From positions 1 through 22,468 of the forward strand of contig JAAZCB010000479.1 in assembly GCA_012513545.1 (NCBI GenBank): a stretch of DNA of 22,468 nucleotides, written 5' to 3'. This DNA is from Clostridiaceae bacterium. GTDB taxonomy: Bacteria > Bacillota_A > Clostridia > Acetivibrionales > Acetivibrionaceae. A program made the translations under genes and the position numbers. Shown here piece after piece: positions 8,201 to 15,750 of this stretch (the stretch's first letter is position 1; each line of letters starts with the position of its first letter). Under the pieces are notes generated by a model. That model had not been told where the DNA came from, did not search any database, and worked only from the letters and a program-made list of their open reading frames with translations.

Positions 8201-8488
8201 ATCAAATCGGAATTAATCAGGAAACTTCACGAGGGTCGTCCTAATATACTTGATGCTATAACAAACAAGGAAATTCAGCTGGTTGTAAATACGCCTATAG
8301 GCAAACAAAGCCAGGATGATGACTCTTATATTCGCAAAACAGCTATAAAATACAAAATACCGTATATTACAACACTTACAGCCGCAATGGCAAGTGTAAA
8401 AGGGATTAAGGCTTATAGAGAAACCCATTTGAAGGAAGACAAGGTTAAGTCCCTTCAGAACTATCACAATAATGTTGATATAAAATAA
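5261..8488 (+). CDS. carB: Carbamoyl-phosphate synthase large subunit
   Basis: 1075 aa, the normal full length. It makes carbamoyl phosphate from bicarbonate, ammonia and two ATP for pyrimidine and arginine synthesis. It shows the internal duplication of the family. The first ATP-grasp half has [20 protein letters not shown] (residues 14-33). The second begins near residue 550 with [15 protein letters not shown]. A C-terminal MGS-like allosteric domain starts near 940 and includes [11 protein letters not shown]. The start is ATG 5261, with AAGGAG 7 nt upstream. An earlier in-frame ATG at 5198 is rejected because it precedes the -10. The glutaminase subunit gene carA is not in the window. Instead the next gene, 48 bp on, is a PurF-like protein without glutaminase residues. 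CarB looks catalytically complete. Confidence 0.97.
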   Translation: [1075 protein letters not shown]

Positions 8489-8536
8489 GCATCTATGCAT
8501 TAATGAAATTTAAATAGATAATAGGAGTGTTTTATA

Positions 8537-9937
8537 ATGGGAGGACTTTTTGGTGTAGTTTCAAAAAACAGTTGTGTGACAGATTTGTATTTCGGCATCG
8601 ACTACCACTCACATCTTGGTACAAGCCGGGGTGGTATGGCTGTTTGGAATGGAAGCAGTTATACAAGATCCATACACAATATTCAGAATATTCAGTTTAG
8701 AGCAAAGTTTGAAGACGAGCTATCCGGCATGCAAGGTAATATGGGAATAGGCTGTATCAGCGATACAGAGCCTCAGCCGCTTACAGTATTTTCCCACCTT
8801 GGGCATTATGCCATAACTACTGTAGGGCGGATTAATAATATTCAGAATCTTGTCAGTAAGACTCTTTCAAGACATAATACCCACTTTTTGGAGATGAGCG
8901 GAGGAGTTATAAATCCGACAGAGGTAGTATCCAATTTAATAGATGAAGGAGAAACCTTTAAAGATGGTATAATACATGCGCAGGAATCAATAGAAGGATC
9001 ATGCACCATGCTGGTACTGACTCCTGAAGGTATATTTGCCGCAAGAGACCGTTTAGGAAGGACTCCTTTGATAGTAGGGGAAAAAGAAGGCTCTTACTGC
9101 GTGTCCTTTGAGTCCTGTGCATTCCCTAATCTGGGCTATCAAACAAAATATGAGCTCGGACCTGGAGAAATAATACTATTAACACATGACGGAATAGAAA
9201 AGTTATCGCCTCCCAGGGAAAAAATGAAGATATGTGCCTTCCTTTGGGTTTATTTTGGCTACCCCTCTTCATCCTATGAAGGAAAAAATGTTGAGGTAAT
9301 GCGCTATCGCAACGGTGCCGCTCTTGCCAAAAATGACAATGTTGATATAGACCTGGTTGCCGGTGTTCCTGATTCAGGTATCGCACATGCCATAGGCTAT
9401 TCAAATGAGTCTAAGGTTCCTTTCGGAAGGCCTTTTGTAAAATACACTCCAACCTGGTCGAGAAGCTTTATGCCTCAAGATCAGAGTATGCGAAGCCTTG
9501 TCGCGAAGATGAAGCTTATACCGATCACTGATCTGGTTAAAGGAAAAAAGCTTTTATTTTGTGACGACTCAATTGTCAGGGGTACTCAAATGCGCGAAAC
9601 TACTGAACTGCTTTACAACTGCGATGCAAAAGAAGTTCATATAAGACCCGCATGTCCTCCCTTACTTTACGGCTGCAAATACCTGAATTTTTCAAGGTCA
9701 AATTCCGAGATGGATCTGGTTGCGAGACAGGCCATCAGGGATCTAGAAGGTAAAGAACCGTCATCCCTAAATGAATATAGTAACTCCGATACGGAAAAGT
9801 ACAGTTGTATGGTTGACTGGATTAGAAAACGTTTGAACTTTACAACACTAAAATATCAAAAATTAAATGATATGCTGGGTGCAATTGATTTGCCCTGTGA
9901 AAATGTATGCACGTATTGTTGGGACGGTAAGGAATAA
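8537..9937 (+). CDS. PurF-like phosphoribosyltransferase, glutaminase-dead
   Basis: 466 aa, the length of amidophosphoribosyltransferase. PurF moves glutamine nitrogen onto PRPP in the first step of purine synthesis. The C-terminal transferase half looks intact: GVPDSG (276-281), MKLIP (325-329) and the PRPP loop KLLFCDDSIVRGT (338-350). Four cysteines align by eye with the Fe-S ligands of B. subtilis PurF: Cys233, Cys380, Cys458 and Cys461. The N-terminal Ntn fold is recognisable but its chemistry is gone. The nucleophile Cys after Met is Gly (MGGLFGV). The arginine of the RYST-type motif is missing (GIGCISDTEPQ, 70-80). NG has become VG (TTVGR, 94-98). The Asp of DSEV is Pro127. The start ATG has AGGAG 9 nt upstream. 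It is probably co-transcribed with carB. It may be ammonia-dependent, regulatory, or act on another amine; the true purF is presumably elsewhere. Confidence 0.85.
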   Translation: MGGLFGVVSKNSCVTDLYFGIDYHSHLGTSRGGMAVWNGSSYTRSIHNIQNIQFRAKFEDELSGMQGNMGIGCISDTEPQPLTVFSHLGHYAITTVGRINNIQNLVSKTLSRHNTHFLEMSGGVINPTEVVSNLIDEGETFKDGIIHAQESIEGSCTMLVLTPEGIFAARDRLGRTPLIVGEKEGSYCVSFESCAFPNLGYQTKYELGPGEIILLTHDGIEKLSPPREKMKICAFLWVYFGYPSSSYEGKNVEVMRYRNGAALAKNDNVDIDLVAGVPDSGIAHAIGYSNESKVPFGRPFVKYTPTWSRSFMPQDQSMRSLVAKMKLIPITDLVKGKKLLFCDDSIVRGTQMRETTELLYNCDAKEVHIRPACPPLLYGCKYLNFSRSNSEMDLVARQAIRDLEGKEPSSLNEYSNSDTEKYSCMVDWIRKRLNFTTLKYQKLNDMLGAIDLPCENVCTYCWDGKE

Positions 9938-9967
9938 AGTCATTGAATTTCTATAATAATTAAATAT

Positions 9968-10004
9968 AAAAAAGCCCGGAAGGTTATATTCCCGGGCTTT
10001 TTTT
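9968..10004 (+). terminator. Terminator of the carB / PurF-like unit
   Basis: Strong stem AAAAAAGCCCGG (9968-9979) / CCGGGCTTTTTT (9992-10003) ending in a T run, 30 nt after the stop codon. A-rich and T-rich flanks make it potentially bidirectional, though the opposing gene ends only 100 nt away. Confidence 0.9.
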
Positions 10005-10010
10005 ATTATG

Positions 10011-10054
10011 CGCCATTTCCCGGAGGGAAATCAGGCAAAAGGCGAGGGACTCGA
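10011..10054 (-). repeat. Intergenic hairpin element, copy B
   Basis: The reverse complement begins TCGAGTCCCT and contains CCTTTTGCC and a hairpin, ATTTCCC-TCC-GGGAAAT. It matches copy A at 347-390 over its full length with paired changes in the hairpin arms. As with copy A, it sits directly past a gene's terminator and reads back towards that gene. Next to it, GGGAC-TCGAT-GTCCC (10046-10060) adds a small second hairpin overlapping the element's edge. Confidence 0.55.
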
Positions 10055-10103
10055 TGTCCCGAGGTATCAATAACTATTAATATGTTTACCTCACCATCAA
10101 GAA

Positions 10104-11876
10104 TCAGCTCTGTTTGCCAGTTGAATATTCTTCAATAGAATATTGCTTCGAATATTTCTTGAATTGTCTCATAAATTCACTATCAGACTCATGTTTGACC
10201 TTATACAGGTAGCTGTGCATGTCCATTCTGTCATGAGACAATTCGATTATCGCACCGGCGATATTGGAACAATGATCAGAAATCCGTTCAAGTACTGTTA
10301 ATAAGTCGGAAAACACAAAGCCCAGTTCAATAGTGCATTCATTTCTCTGCAAACGTGTTATGTGTCTCTTTTTTATCTCACTCTTCAAAGAATCGATTAC
10401 TTCCTCAAGCGGATCAACTTTTGCTGCCATTGAAATATTGTTGTCTCGGAAGGAAGCAATTGCAATTTCAACAATTTCCTCTACAGCTGACATCATAACC
10501 CTAAGCTCTTCCATTGCATATTCTGAAAAGCACAGTTTCTTTTCGTCCATTTCCCTTGCTGAAGATACTATGTCCATAGTGTAGTCTGTAATCCGCTCGA
10601 ACTCTCCTATCAGATACAGCAGCAAAGCAGCTTCAGTATTGTCACTTACAGATAAATTATGGCTGGAAAGCTGTACAAGATATGTACCAAGGGAGTCTTC
10701 AAAAATATCAGTCTGTTCCTCCATATCTTTTATCTCTTCAGCTTTTTTATCATCATAGTTGCAAACCAGAGCCAACGCCTTCCTGATTGCATTCAAAGAA
10801 ATACCCGCCATCTCCTTTGCAATTGTTCTGCTTTGACTGATGGCAATAGCCGGGGTTGAAAATAAACGTGTGTCAAGCAGCAAGTGCTTGTCCTGTACAT
10901 CGCCTTCTTTAATAGTCTTATATGCGAGTTTCTCAAGTTGTCCACTGAAAGGCAGCAGAATTGCCGTACATACGATATTAAATATAGTGTGGAAAATAGC
11001 AATTGATAAGTGATTAGCCGTCTGATTCAGAATAGATAATTCAAAAAACATTCTGAGACCAGCATATATAGCAAGGAATACTATTGTGCCTATTAAATTA
11101 AAATATAAATGTACAATTGCTGCACGACGTGCATTTTTGTTTGTCCCTACCGAAGAAATCAATGCAGTAACTGTGGTACCGATATTTTGGCCCATAATAA
11201 TAGGAATTGTTGTCCCGACAGTCACTTGTCCGGTAGCAGACAAAGCCTGCAGAATACCTACAGATGCAGATGAACTTTGTATAATACCAGTAACAATAGC
11301 CCCGAGCAATACTCCGAGAATCGGATTTGAGAACATCAGCAGAATATTGCGGAATTCTTCTATCTGCCCAAGTGGTTTAACTGCCGCCGACATCGATTCC
11401 ATTCCGTATATCAATGTAGCAAATCCCAGCATAATCAAACCGATGTCTTTTTTCTTCTCATTTTTAATAAACATGTAAAAAATTATGCCAATTAGTGCAA
11501 TAATCGGTGTAAACGACGATGGTTTCAGCAAATTGATAAAAAAATTATCCCCTTCAATACCAGCCAGGCTCAAAATCCATGCAGTTACCGTAGTTCCAAC
11601 ATTTGCACCCATAATAACATGAATTGCCTGTTTTAAAGTCATAATTCCTGAATTGACAAACCCGACCACCATGACAGTCGTTGCCGAAGAGCTTTGTATA
11701 ATGGCAGTCACTCCTATTCCCAGACCAAAACCGTTCAGCTTATTTGATGTCAAACGTTCAAGAAAAGACTTGAGTTTATTGCCTGCGCTTTTTTCCAGTC
11801 CCGTCCCCATCAAACTCATACCAAATAGGAACAGTGCCAAACCCCCTATAAGTTCCAAAACACCAAATATATCCAT
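10104..11876 (-). CDS. Na/Pi cotransporter family protein with PhoU-like tail
   Basis: 590 aa. A type II sodium-phosphate cotransporter-like (NptA/YjbB) membrane protein. The inverted pair of family signatures is present: QSSSATT (61-67) and QSSSASV (200-206), each followed by a GANVGTTVT- or GQNIGTTVT-type stretch (90-98 and 229-237). About eight hydrophobic segments fill residues 1-310. The C-terminal part (about 345-560) is soluble, helical and acidic, like the PhoU domain fused to this family. It probably exchanges phosphate with sodium, and the tail may gate transport. Direction is not readable from sequence; bacterial homologues include exporters. The start ATG has AGAAGGTG upstream. 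It is a single-gene unit with an apparent Pho box 60-100 nt before the start, which fits phosphate control. Confidence 0.9.
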   Translation of the reverse strand: MDIFGVLELIGGLALFLFGMSLMGTGLEKSAGNKLKSFLERLTSNKLNGFGLGIGVTAIIQSSSATTVMVVGFVNSGIMTLKQAIHVIMGANVGTTVTAWILSLAGIEGDNFFINLLKPSSFTPIIALIGIIFYMFIKNEKKKDIGLIMLGFATLIYGMESMSAAVKPLGQIEEFRNILLMFSNPILGVLLGAIVTGIIQSSSASVGILQALSATGQVTVGTTIPIIMGQNIGTTVTALISSVGTNKNARRAAIVHLYFNLIGTIVFLAIYAGLRMFFELSILNQTANHLSIAIFHTIFNIVCTAILLPFSGQLEKLAYKTIKEGDVQDKHLLLDTRLFSTPAIAISQSRTIAKEMAGISLNAIRKALALVCNYDDKKAEEIKDMEEQTDIFEDSLGTYLVQLSSHNLSVSDNTEAALLLYLIGEFERITDYTMDIVSSAREMDEKKLCFSEYAMEELRVMMSAVEEIVEIAIASFRDNNISMAAKVDPLEEVIDSLKSEIKKRHITRLQRNECTIELGFVFSDLLTVLERISDHCSNIAGAIIELSHDRMDMHSYLYKVKHESDSEFMRQFKKYSKQYSIEEYSTGKQS

Positions 11877-11915
11877 TTTTCACCTTCTCTCTTTAAAATA
11901 ATACCTAATAATAAT

Positions 11916-11977
11916 ATCATAATTTGTCAGGCTTATGGTCATAAATTCATGTTAATTTAATTATAAATACACGTTAA
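11916..11977 (-). promoter_or_regulatory. Putative Pho-box array and -10 of the Na/Pi gene
   Basis: Four hexamers in the transcription direction: TTAACG (11977-11972), TTTATA (11967-11962), TTAACA (11955-11950) and TTTATG (11945-11940). They form a 22-bp direct repeat in which 14 of the first 17 positions agree, and they resemble the PhoP consensus TT(A/T/C)A(C/T)A with a period of about 11 bp. A -10-like TATGAT (11921-11916) lies 18 nt further on. No good -35 is present, as expected for an activated promoter. Confidence 0.45.
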
Positions 11978-12031
11978 TAACAGAAAAACTACTAATCATT
12001 AACAATCTTCGTAATCATCCCCAAACACAAT

Positions 12032-14215
12032 CTATACCAGCCTGACAGGTTTGTCCCTTTCAATTCCCTTTCTCATGCAATATTGGTCTATAATCTCAAT
12101 AATTTCGTTACCGAAGGCTTTTACTTTTTGCTTTCCAATTCCTTTTATGCTCCGTAATTCCTCTAGTGTTGCAGGTAGTTTTTCAACAATTTGTATAAGG
12201 CATTTCTGATGTAATACAAAAAATGCCGGCTGATCAAATTCTTCAGCTTTTCGAATCCTCCATCCTTTGATATCCTCAAACAGTTCAGGGTGACTGATGG
12301 CTTTTGACGTAGATTCTTTTTTGCTCACGTTTGGCTCCTGCTGCTTATTATTAGGCTTTTCAATTGAAGCCTTTGCCCGGGTATCCAAAAAGTCTTTCAC
12401 ATTAAATCCTTTATGACACTTATCAAAGCAAGCGTGTTTTATCAAGAGGTCAGCTTTAACCTTCTCCATTGCTTTGACAATATTCTTTTTCAGGCTCCTG
12501 TTATCACACTCAACATTTATACCCTCTAAAACAGGTAATATTCCAGTGTTTATTTTTTCGGTATAATACTTACCGGCCTTTATTATTCGCTCCTGTAGCT
12601 GTTGATTTTTTTCTGAGTCAGGTTCAGTCTCCAACATCCTGTTGATTTGAGGTTTGAATTTCTCTGAAACAGTAAGTAAATCAGCATTTACAGCTCTTAT
12701 TACCTGTTCCAGTTCATCCTTTAAACCCTCATATAAACTGCCCGCATTTTCGCCATACAACTTCAAGCAATATGACAACTGTCTCACAGTCGGACTAAAA
12801 TCAAACAATTCGTGTAATAGCTCCTTCTGATATTCATATTTTGATCTTTCAAGTTCATCTCCGCCAGGCTGGTTCTTCGATACATCACTTGAAAAATTCC
12901 GGACAGTGGTGTCACTGATGATACTCCTTGCTGTTAATTTTGAACCAAGTACCAACCCGTCAATGGTCTTACAGCGGCTCAGTGCAACATAAACCTGACC
13001 ATGGGCAAATGCTGCATTGGCATCAATAATAGCCTTCTCAAAGGTTAGGCCCTGACTCTTGTGAATGGTAATAGCCCATGCCAGCTTCAAGGGATACTGG
13101 ATGAAAGAGCCTACTACCTCCTCTTGTATTTCTTCCGTTTCTTCATTGATGGAGTATTTGAAATTCTGCCATTCCGCTTGTTCAACAGTAATTTCATCCT
13201 CGTCTCCCATACACTTTACACGGATACTGTCTTTGCCTATTTTCTCAACAATTCCAATTTTGCCGTTATAAAATAGTTTTCCCCTGGAATTATCGTTCTT
13301 TATAAACATGACCTGAGCTCCTTCTTTCAGGACAAGCTCATATTCCCCCGGATATGAATACTCAGGGAAATCACCCTGGGTGCAGGCTGTAAAACGGTAT
13401 TCCTTTCCATTGATTTGTGCAAGTTTTCTTTGATTAATTCCTTGAGCCTGATGATTATGTGTGGTCAATATGATATAGCCCTCCGGAGTATTCTTTGCCA
13501 AATCCGGATCATACCTTTTGTTGATCTCATTTAGTGTGTCCTCATCAACCCTGTTATCACGAATCTTATTTAGTAAACTGATAAATACACTGTCCTTTTG
13601 TCTATATATATGTATTAATTCAATACTGACATACTGAGTCATCATCAGTGCCCTGCTGTTAAAAAAGTATATTGAGTTGTACCACTCCTTCAAAATAGCC
13701 CATTCATCATCTTTTATAACCGGTGCCAATTGCTGGATATCCCCTATCATAAGCAATTGGACTCCTCCAAAGGGCTTATGCCTGTCTTTGAATCTTCTAA
13801 GCACATCATCTATTGCGTCCAGCACATCGGCACGTACCATACTGATTTCGTCAATTACAATAAGGTCCATGCTTCGGATGATGTTGATCTTTTCTCTGGT
13901 AAATTTTTGTATATTCCTTTTTTCTTTGCTGTCTCCATTAATAGTATCAGGAATAAAGGGTCCGAAAGGTAATTGGAAAAAAGAATGTATGGTTACTCCT
14001 CCGGCATTAATAGCAGCAACTCCCGTAGGTGCTACCACAATCATGCGTTTTGGAGATACTTTTTTTAAATTGTGCAAAAACGTAGTTTTCCCTGTACCGG
14101 CCTTTCCGGTTAAAAATACATTTCTATTGGTGTACTGAACAAAATTGAAGGCTATTTCCAACTGAGGATTGTCAATTTTTTCAGTTACTCCACCTGCCCT
14201 GTCTATGTTAATCAA
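12032..14215 (-). CDS. PIF1-like DNA helicase with HRDC-like C-terminus
   Basis: 727 aa superfamily 1B helicase, expected to move 5'-3' on single-stranded DNA. Seen in order: Walker A GKAGTGKTT (37-45), Walker B IDEISMVRAD (121-130), GDIQQLAPV (158-166), the late motif WAITIHKSQGLTFEKA and the arginine-finger motif VALSRC. This set is typical of the bacterial PIF1/RecD2-like group. The last 80 residues, with LEELRSIKGIGKQKVKAFG, look like an HRDC domain that helps DNA binding. The middle region (about 450-620) is helical and not recognised. The start is TTG at 14215, overlapping the stop of the upstream small ORF as TTGA; the next in-frame ATG lies beyond Walker A and cannot be the start. Translational coupling to the upstream ORF is likely. 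Confidence 0.88.
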   Translation of the reverse strand: MINIDRAGGVTEKIDNPQLEIAFNFVQYTNRNVFLTGKAGTGKTTFLHNLKKVSPKRMIVVAPTGVAAINAGGVTIHSFFQLPFGPFIPDTINGDSKEKRNIQKFTREKINIIRSMDLIVIDEISMVRADVLDAIDDVLRRFKDRHKPFGGVQLLMIGDIQQLAPVIKDDEWAILKEWYNSIYFFNSRALMMTQYVSIELIHIYRQKDSVFISLLNKIRDNRVDEDTLNEINKRYDPDLAKNTPEGYIILTTHNHQAQGINQRKLAQINGKEYRFTACTQGDFPEYSYPGEYELVLKEGAQVMFIKNDNSRGKLFYNGKIGIVEKIGKDSIRVKCMGDEDEITVEQAEWQNFKYSINEETEEIQEEVVGSFIQYPLKLAWAITIHKSQGLTFEKAIIDANAAFAHGQVYVALSRCKTIDGLVLGSKLTARSIISDTTVRNFSSDVSKNQPGGDELERSKYEYQKELLHELFDFSPTVRQLSYCLKLYGENAGSLYEGLKDELEQVIRAVNADLLTVSEKFKPQINRMLETEPDSEKNQQLQERIIKAGKYYTEKINTGILPVLEGINVECDNRSLKKNIVKAMEKVKADLLIKHACFDKCHKGFNVKDFLDTRAKASIEKPNNKQQEPNVSKKESTSKAISHPELFEDIKGWRIRKAEEFDQPAFFVLHQKCLIQIVEKLPATLEELRSIKGIGKQKVKAFGNEIIEIIDQYCMRKGIERDKPVRLV

Positions 14216-14448
14216 CCCCTCATAAGTGTATGTAATAAGTACATTATATCATAATCTTCCCTTATCTTATTTTTTTCATTTTCATAAAAACCATCAATAG
14301 TCTTTTTCTCTATACTCTCAAAAATTTTGAGTTCCTGAAACAGGATACTCTCAACCGGTTCGACATCCTCTATATCCTTAAAACCACTAATATCAATTGA
14401 TATTAGTTCAGCCTCAGAATCTCTTATCTCAGCTATGTTAAATAACAA
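14212..14448 (-). CDS. Small acidic hypothetical protein, doubtful start
   Basis: 78 codons ending in a 4-nt overlap with the helicase start. The product is acidic (IDISGFKDIEDVEPVES), helical at its C-terminus, and not recognised. Only a TTG is available, with GGAG just 2 nt before it, which is too close. The frame remains open upstream as GTVVHDNGSGD until a TAA at about 14481. It may be a real leader gene of the helicase or the surviving end of a decayed larger gene. Confidence 0.4.
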   Translation of the reverse strand: MLFNIAEIRDSEAELISIDISGFKDIEDVEPVESILFQELKIFESIEKKTIDGFYENEKNKIREDYDIMYLLHTLMRG

Positions 14449-14566
14449 ATCTCCAGAACCATTATCATGAACAACAGTTCCTTATAGAAAGTCAGATTTC
14501 ACCGCTGATATGAAAAAATGAAACCACCTGTCGCCTGTCAGCATGGAAACAAAGCCCTACTTTGCC

Positions 14567-15673
14567 CTATTTCAAATATATAATGCTGCTTCTATAGTTA
14601 TATCCATCCAGTTCAGCAACGGCAATCTGTTTCCCTGAAGGACTCCATTTAATTTTTGCGTTTTCGATGTTCACTGCAATCTGTATGGGTTTACCGGTTA
14701 ATGCGTCGTACAGGTAAAGTCCGCTGCTGGTCATGCCGTTGATGACAGATTTTAGATGGTATGCGATCATCTGCTGGTCGGGAGACCAGGAAACTCCAGT
14801 TATCTCTGTTCCCTCTGCAATGGTTTGCATGATATTTGCCTCAGCATCAGCAACAAGAAGCCTTCTTGAGGATTCTGTACTTTGTAAAATCAAAATTTGC
14901 TTTCCATCGGGTGATGGAATGATTCCATCAACATTTTCGACCTTCAGGCTCTTTTTCTGTTTGGTTGTCATATTCAGTATATTCAGCTGGAAGGATGGGT
15001 TACCAATGGTTATATAATAGATTTTGTCCTGTATTTTTCTCACAGTATACAATTGCTCCTCCTGCAACTCGGCAAGCTGTGTAACTTTCCTGCTGGTGTC
15101 TGCCATATAAGCACCTCCACTGTAAGAAGCCCCAATCACATTTTCAGCATCGGCCCACTCAGCCGTATAAGCAATTCCCAGATTGTCCTCAGCTAAGGAA
15201 GAATGCTTCCCATCGTCCATGCTCGTCAGATAAAAGGCAGTATCTCCTATAGAGTATTCATAGTATAACAGGTGTTTTTTATCGGAAGACAAGACTCCCC
15301 CGCCAAGAAACATATTCTTCTGGGCTTTCACTGTTTTGTAGGCTTTAGAATCGAGATTGTACAGGTATATACTTCTAGGATAGAATTCCGACTTCTCAAG
15401 CAGTTCCATTTTTCCAAACTCCCGGTTTTCCTTCGAGAGAACGACGGTTTGATCATCAAACCAGTCGGTAATTTCCATACCTTCATACTTATCAATCTTT
15501 TCAACGGAAATAGAAGGCTGGTCGGTTTCGTTATCTTCATTTTCAATAATGATAATGCTTTTATCCGGCTCTTTTATGACTGTTCTATTATCATCCTGAC
15601 GCATACTGCAGGAAGTGAAAGTCAATAGTACAAAAAAAGCCGCTGCAATTTTTATTGTTTTCATCTTTTTCAT
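14567..15673 (-). CDS. Lipoprotein with TolB/PD40-like beta-propeller
   Basis: 368 aa. An N-terminal lipoprotein signal with hydrophobic core and lipobox LTFTSC (Cys22) would anchor the protein to the outer face of the membrane. An acidic linker follows, then a beta-propeller with repeated PD40-type turns: IIPSPDGKQILIL, VSWSPDQQMIAY and IKWSPSGKQIAVA. Such propellers bind proteins or sugars and have no catalytic site. The gene follows a sensor kinase and response regulator on the same strand with a 77-nt gap. It is therefore probably an accessory sensor or a target of that system; this is inference. A small inverted repeat, CCTTGAT/ATCAAGG (15686-15708), overlaps the AAGGAG and could tune translation. 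Confidence 0.8.
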   Translation of the reverse strand: MKKMKTIKIAAAFFVLLTFTSCSMRQDDNRTVIKEPDKSIIIIENEDNETDQPSISVEKIDKYEGMEITDWFDDQTVVLSKENREFGKMELLEKSEFYPRSIYLYNLDSKAYKTVKAQKNMFLGGGVLSSDKKHLLYYEYSIGDTAFYLTSMDDGKHSSLAEDNLGIAYTAEWADAENVIGASYSGGAYMADTSRKVTQLAELQEEQLYTVRKIQDKIYYITIGNPSFQLNILNMTTKQKKSLKVENVDGIIPSPDGKQILILQSTESSRRLLVADAEANIMQTIAEGTEITGVSWSPDQQMIAYHLKSVINGMTSSGLYLYDALTGKPIQIAVNIENAKIKWSPSGKQIAVAELDGYNYRSSIIYLK

Positions 15674-15750
15674 GTTACATCATCTCCTTGATTCTTATTT
15701 TATCAAGGTTTTGTATCAGAAATATAACCAAATGTTTCAAAATTGTAAAT

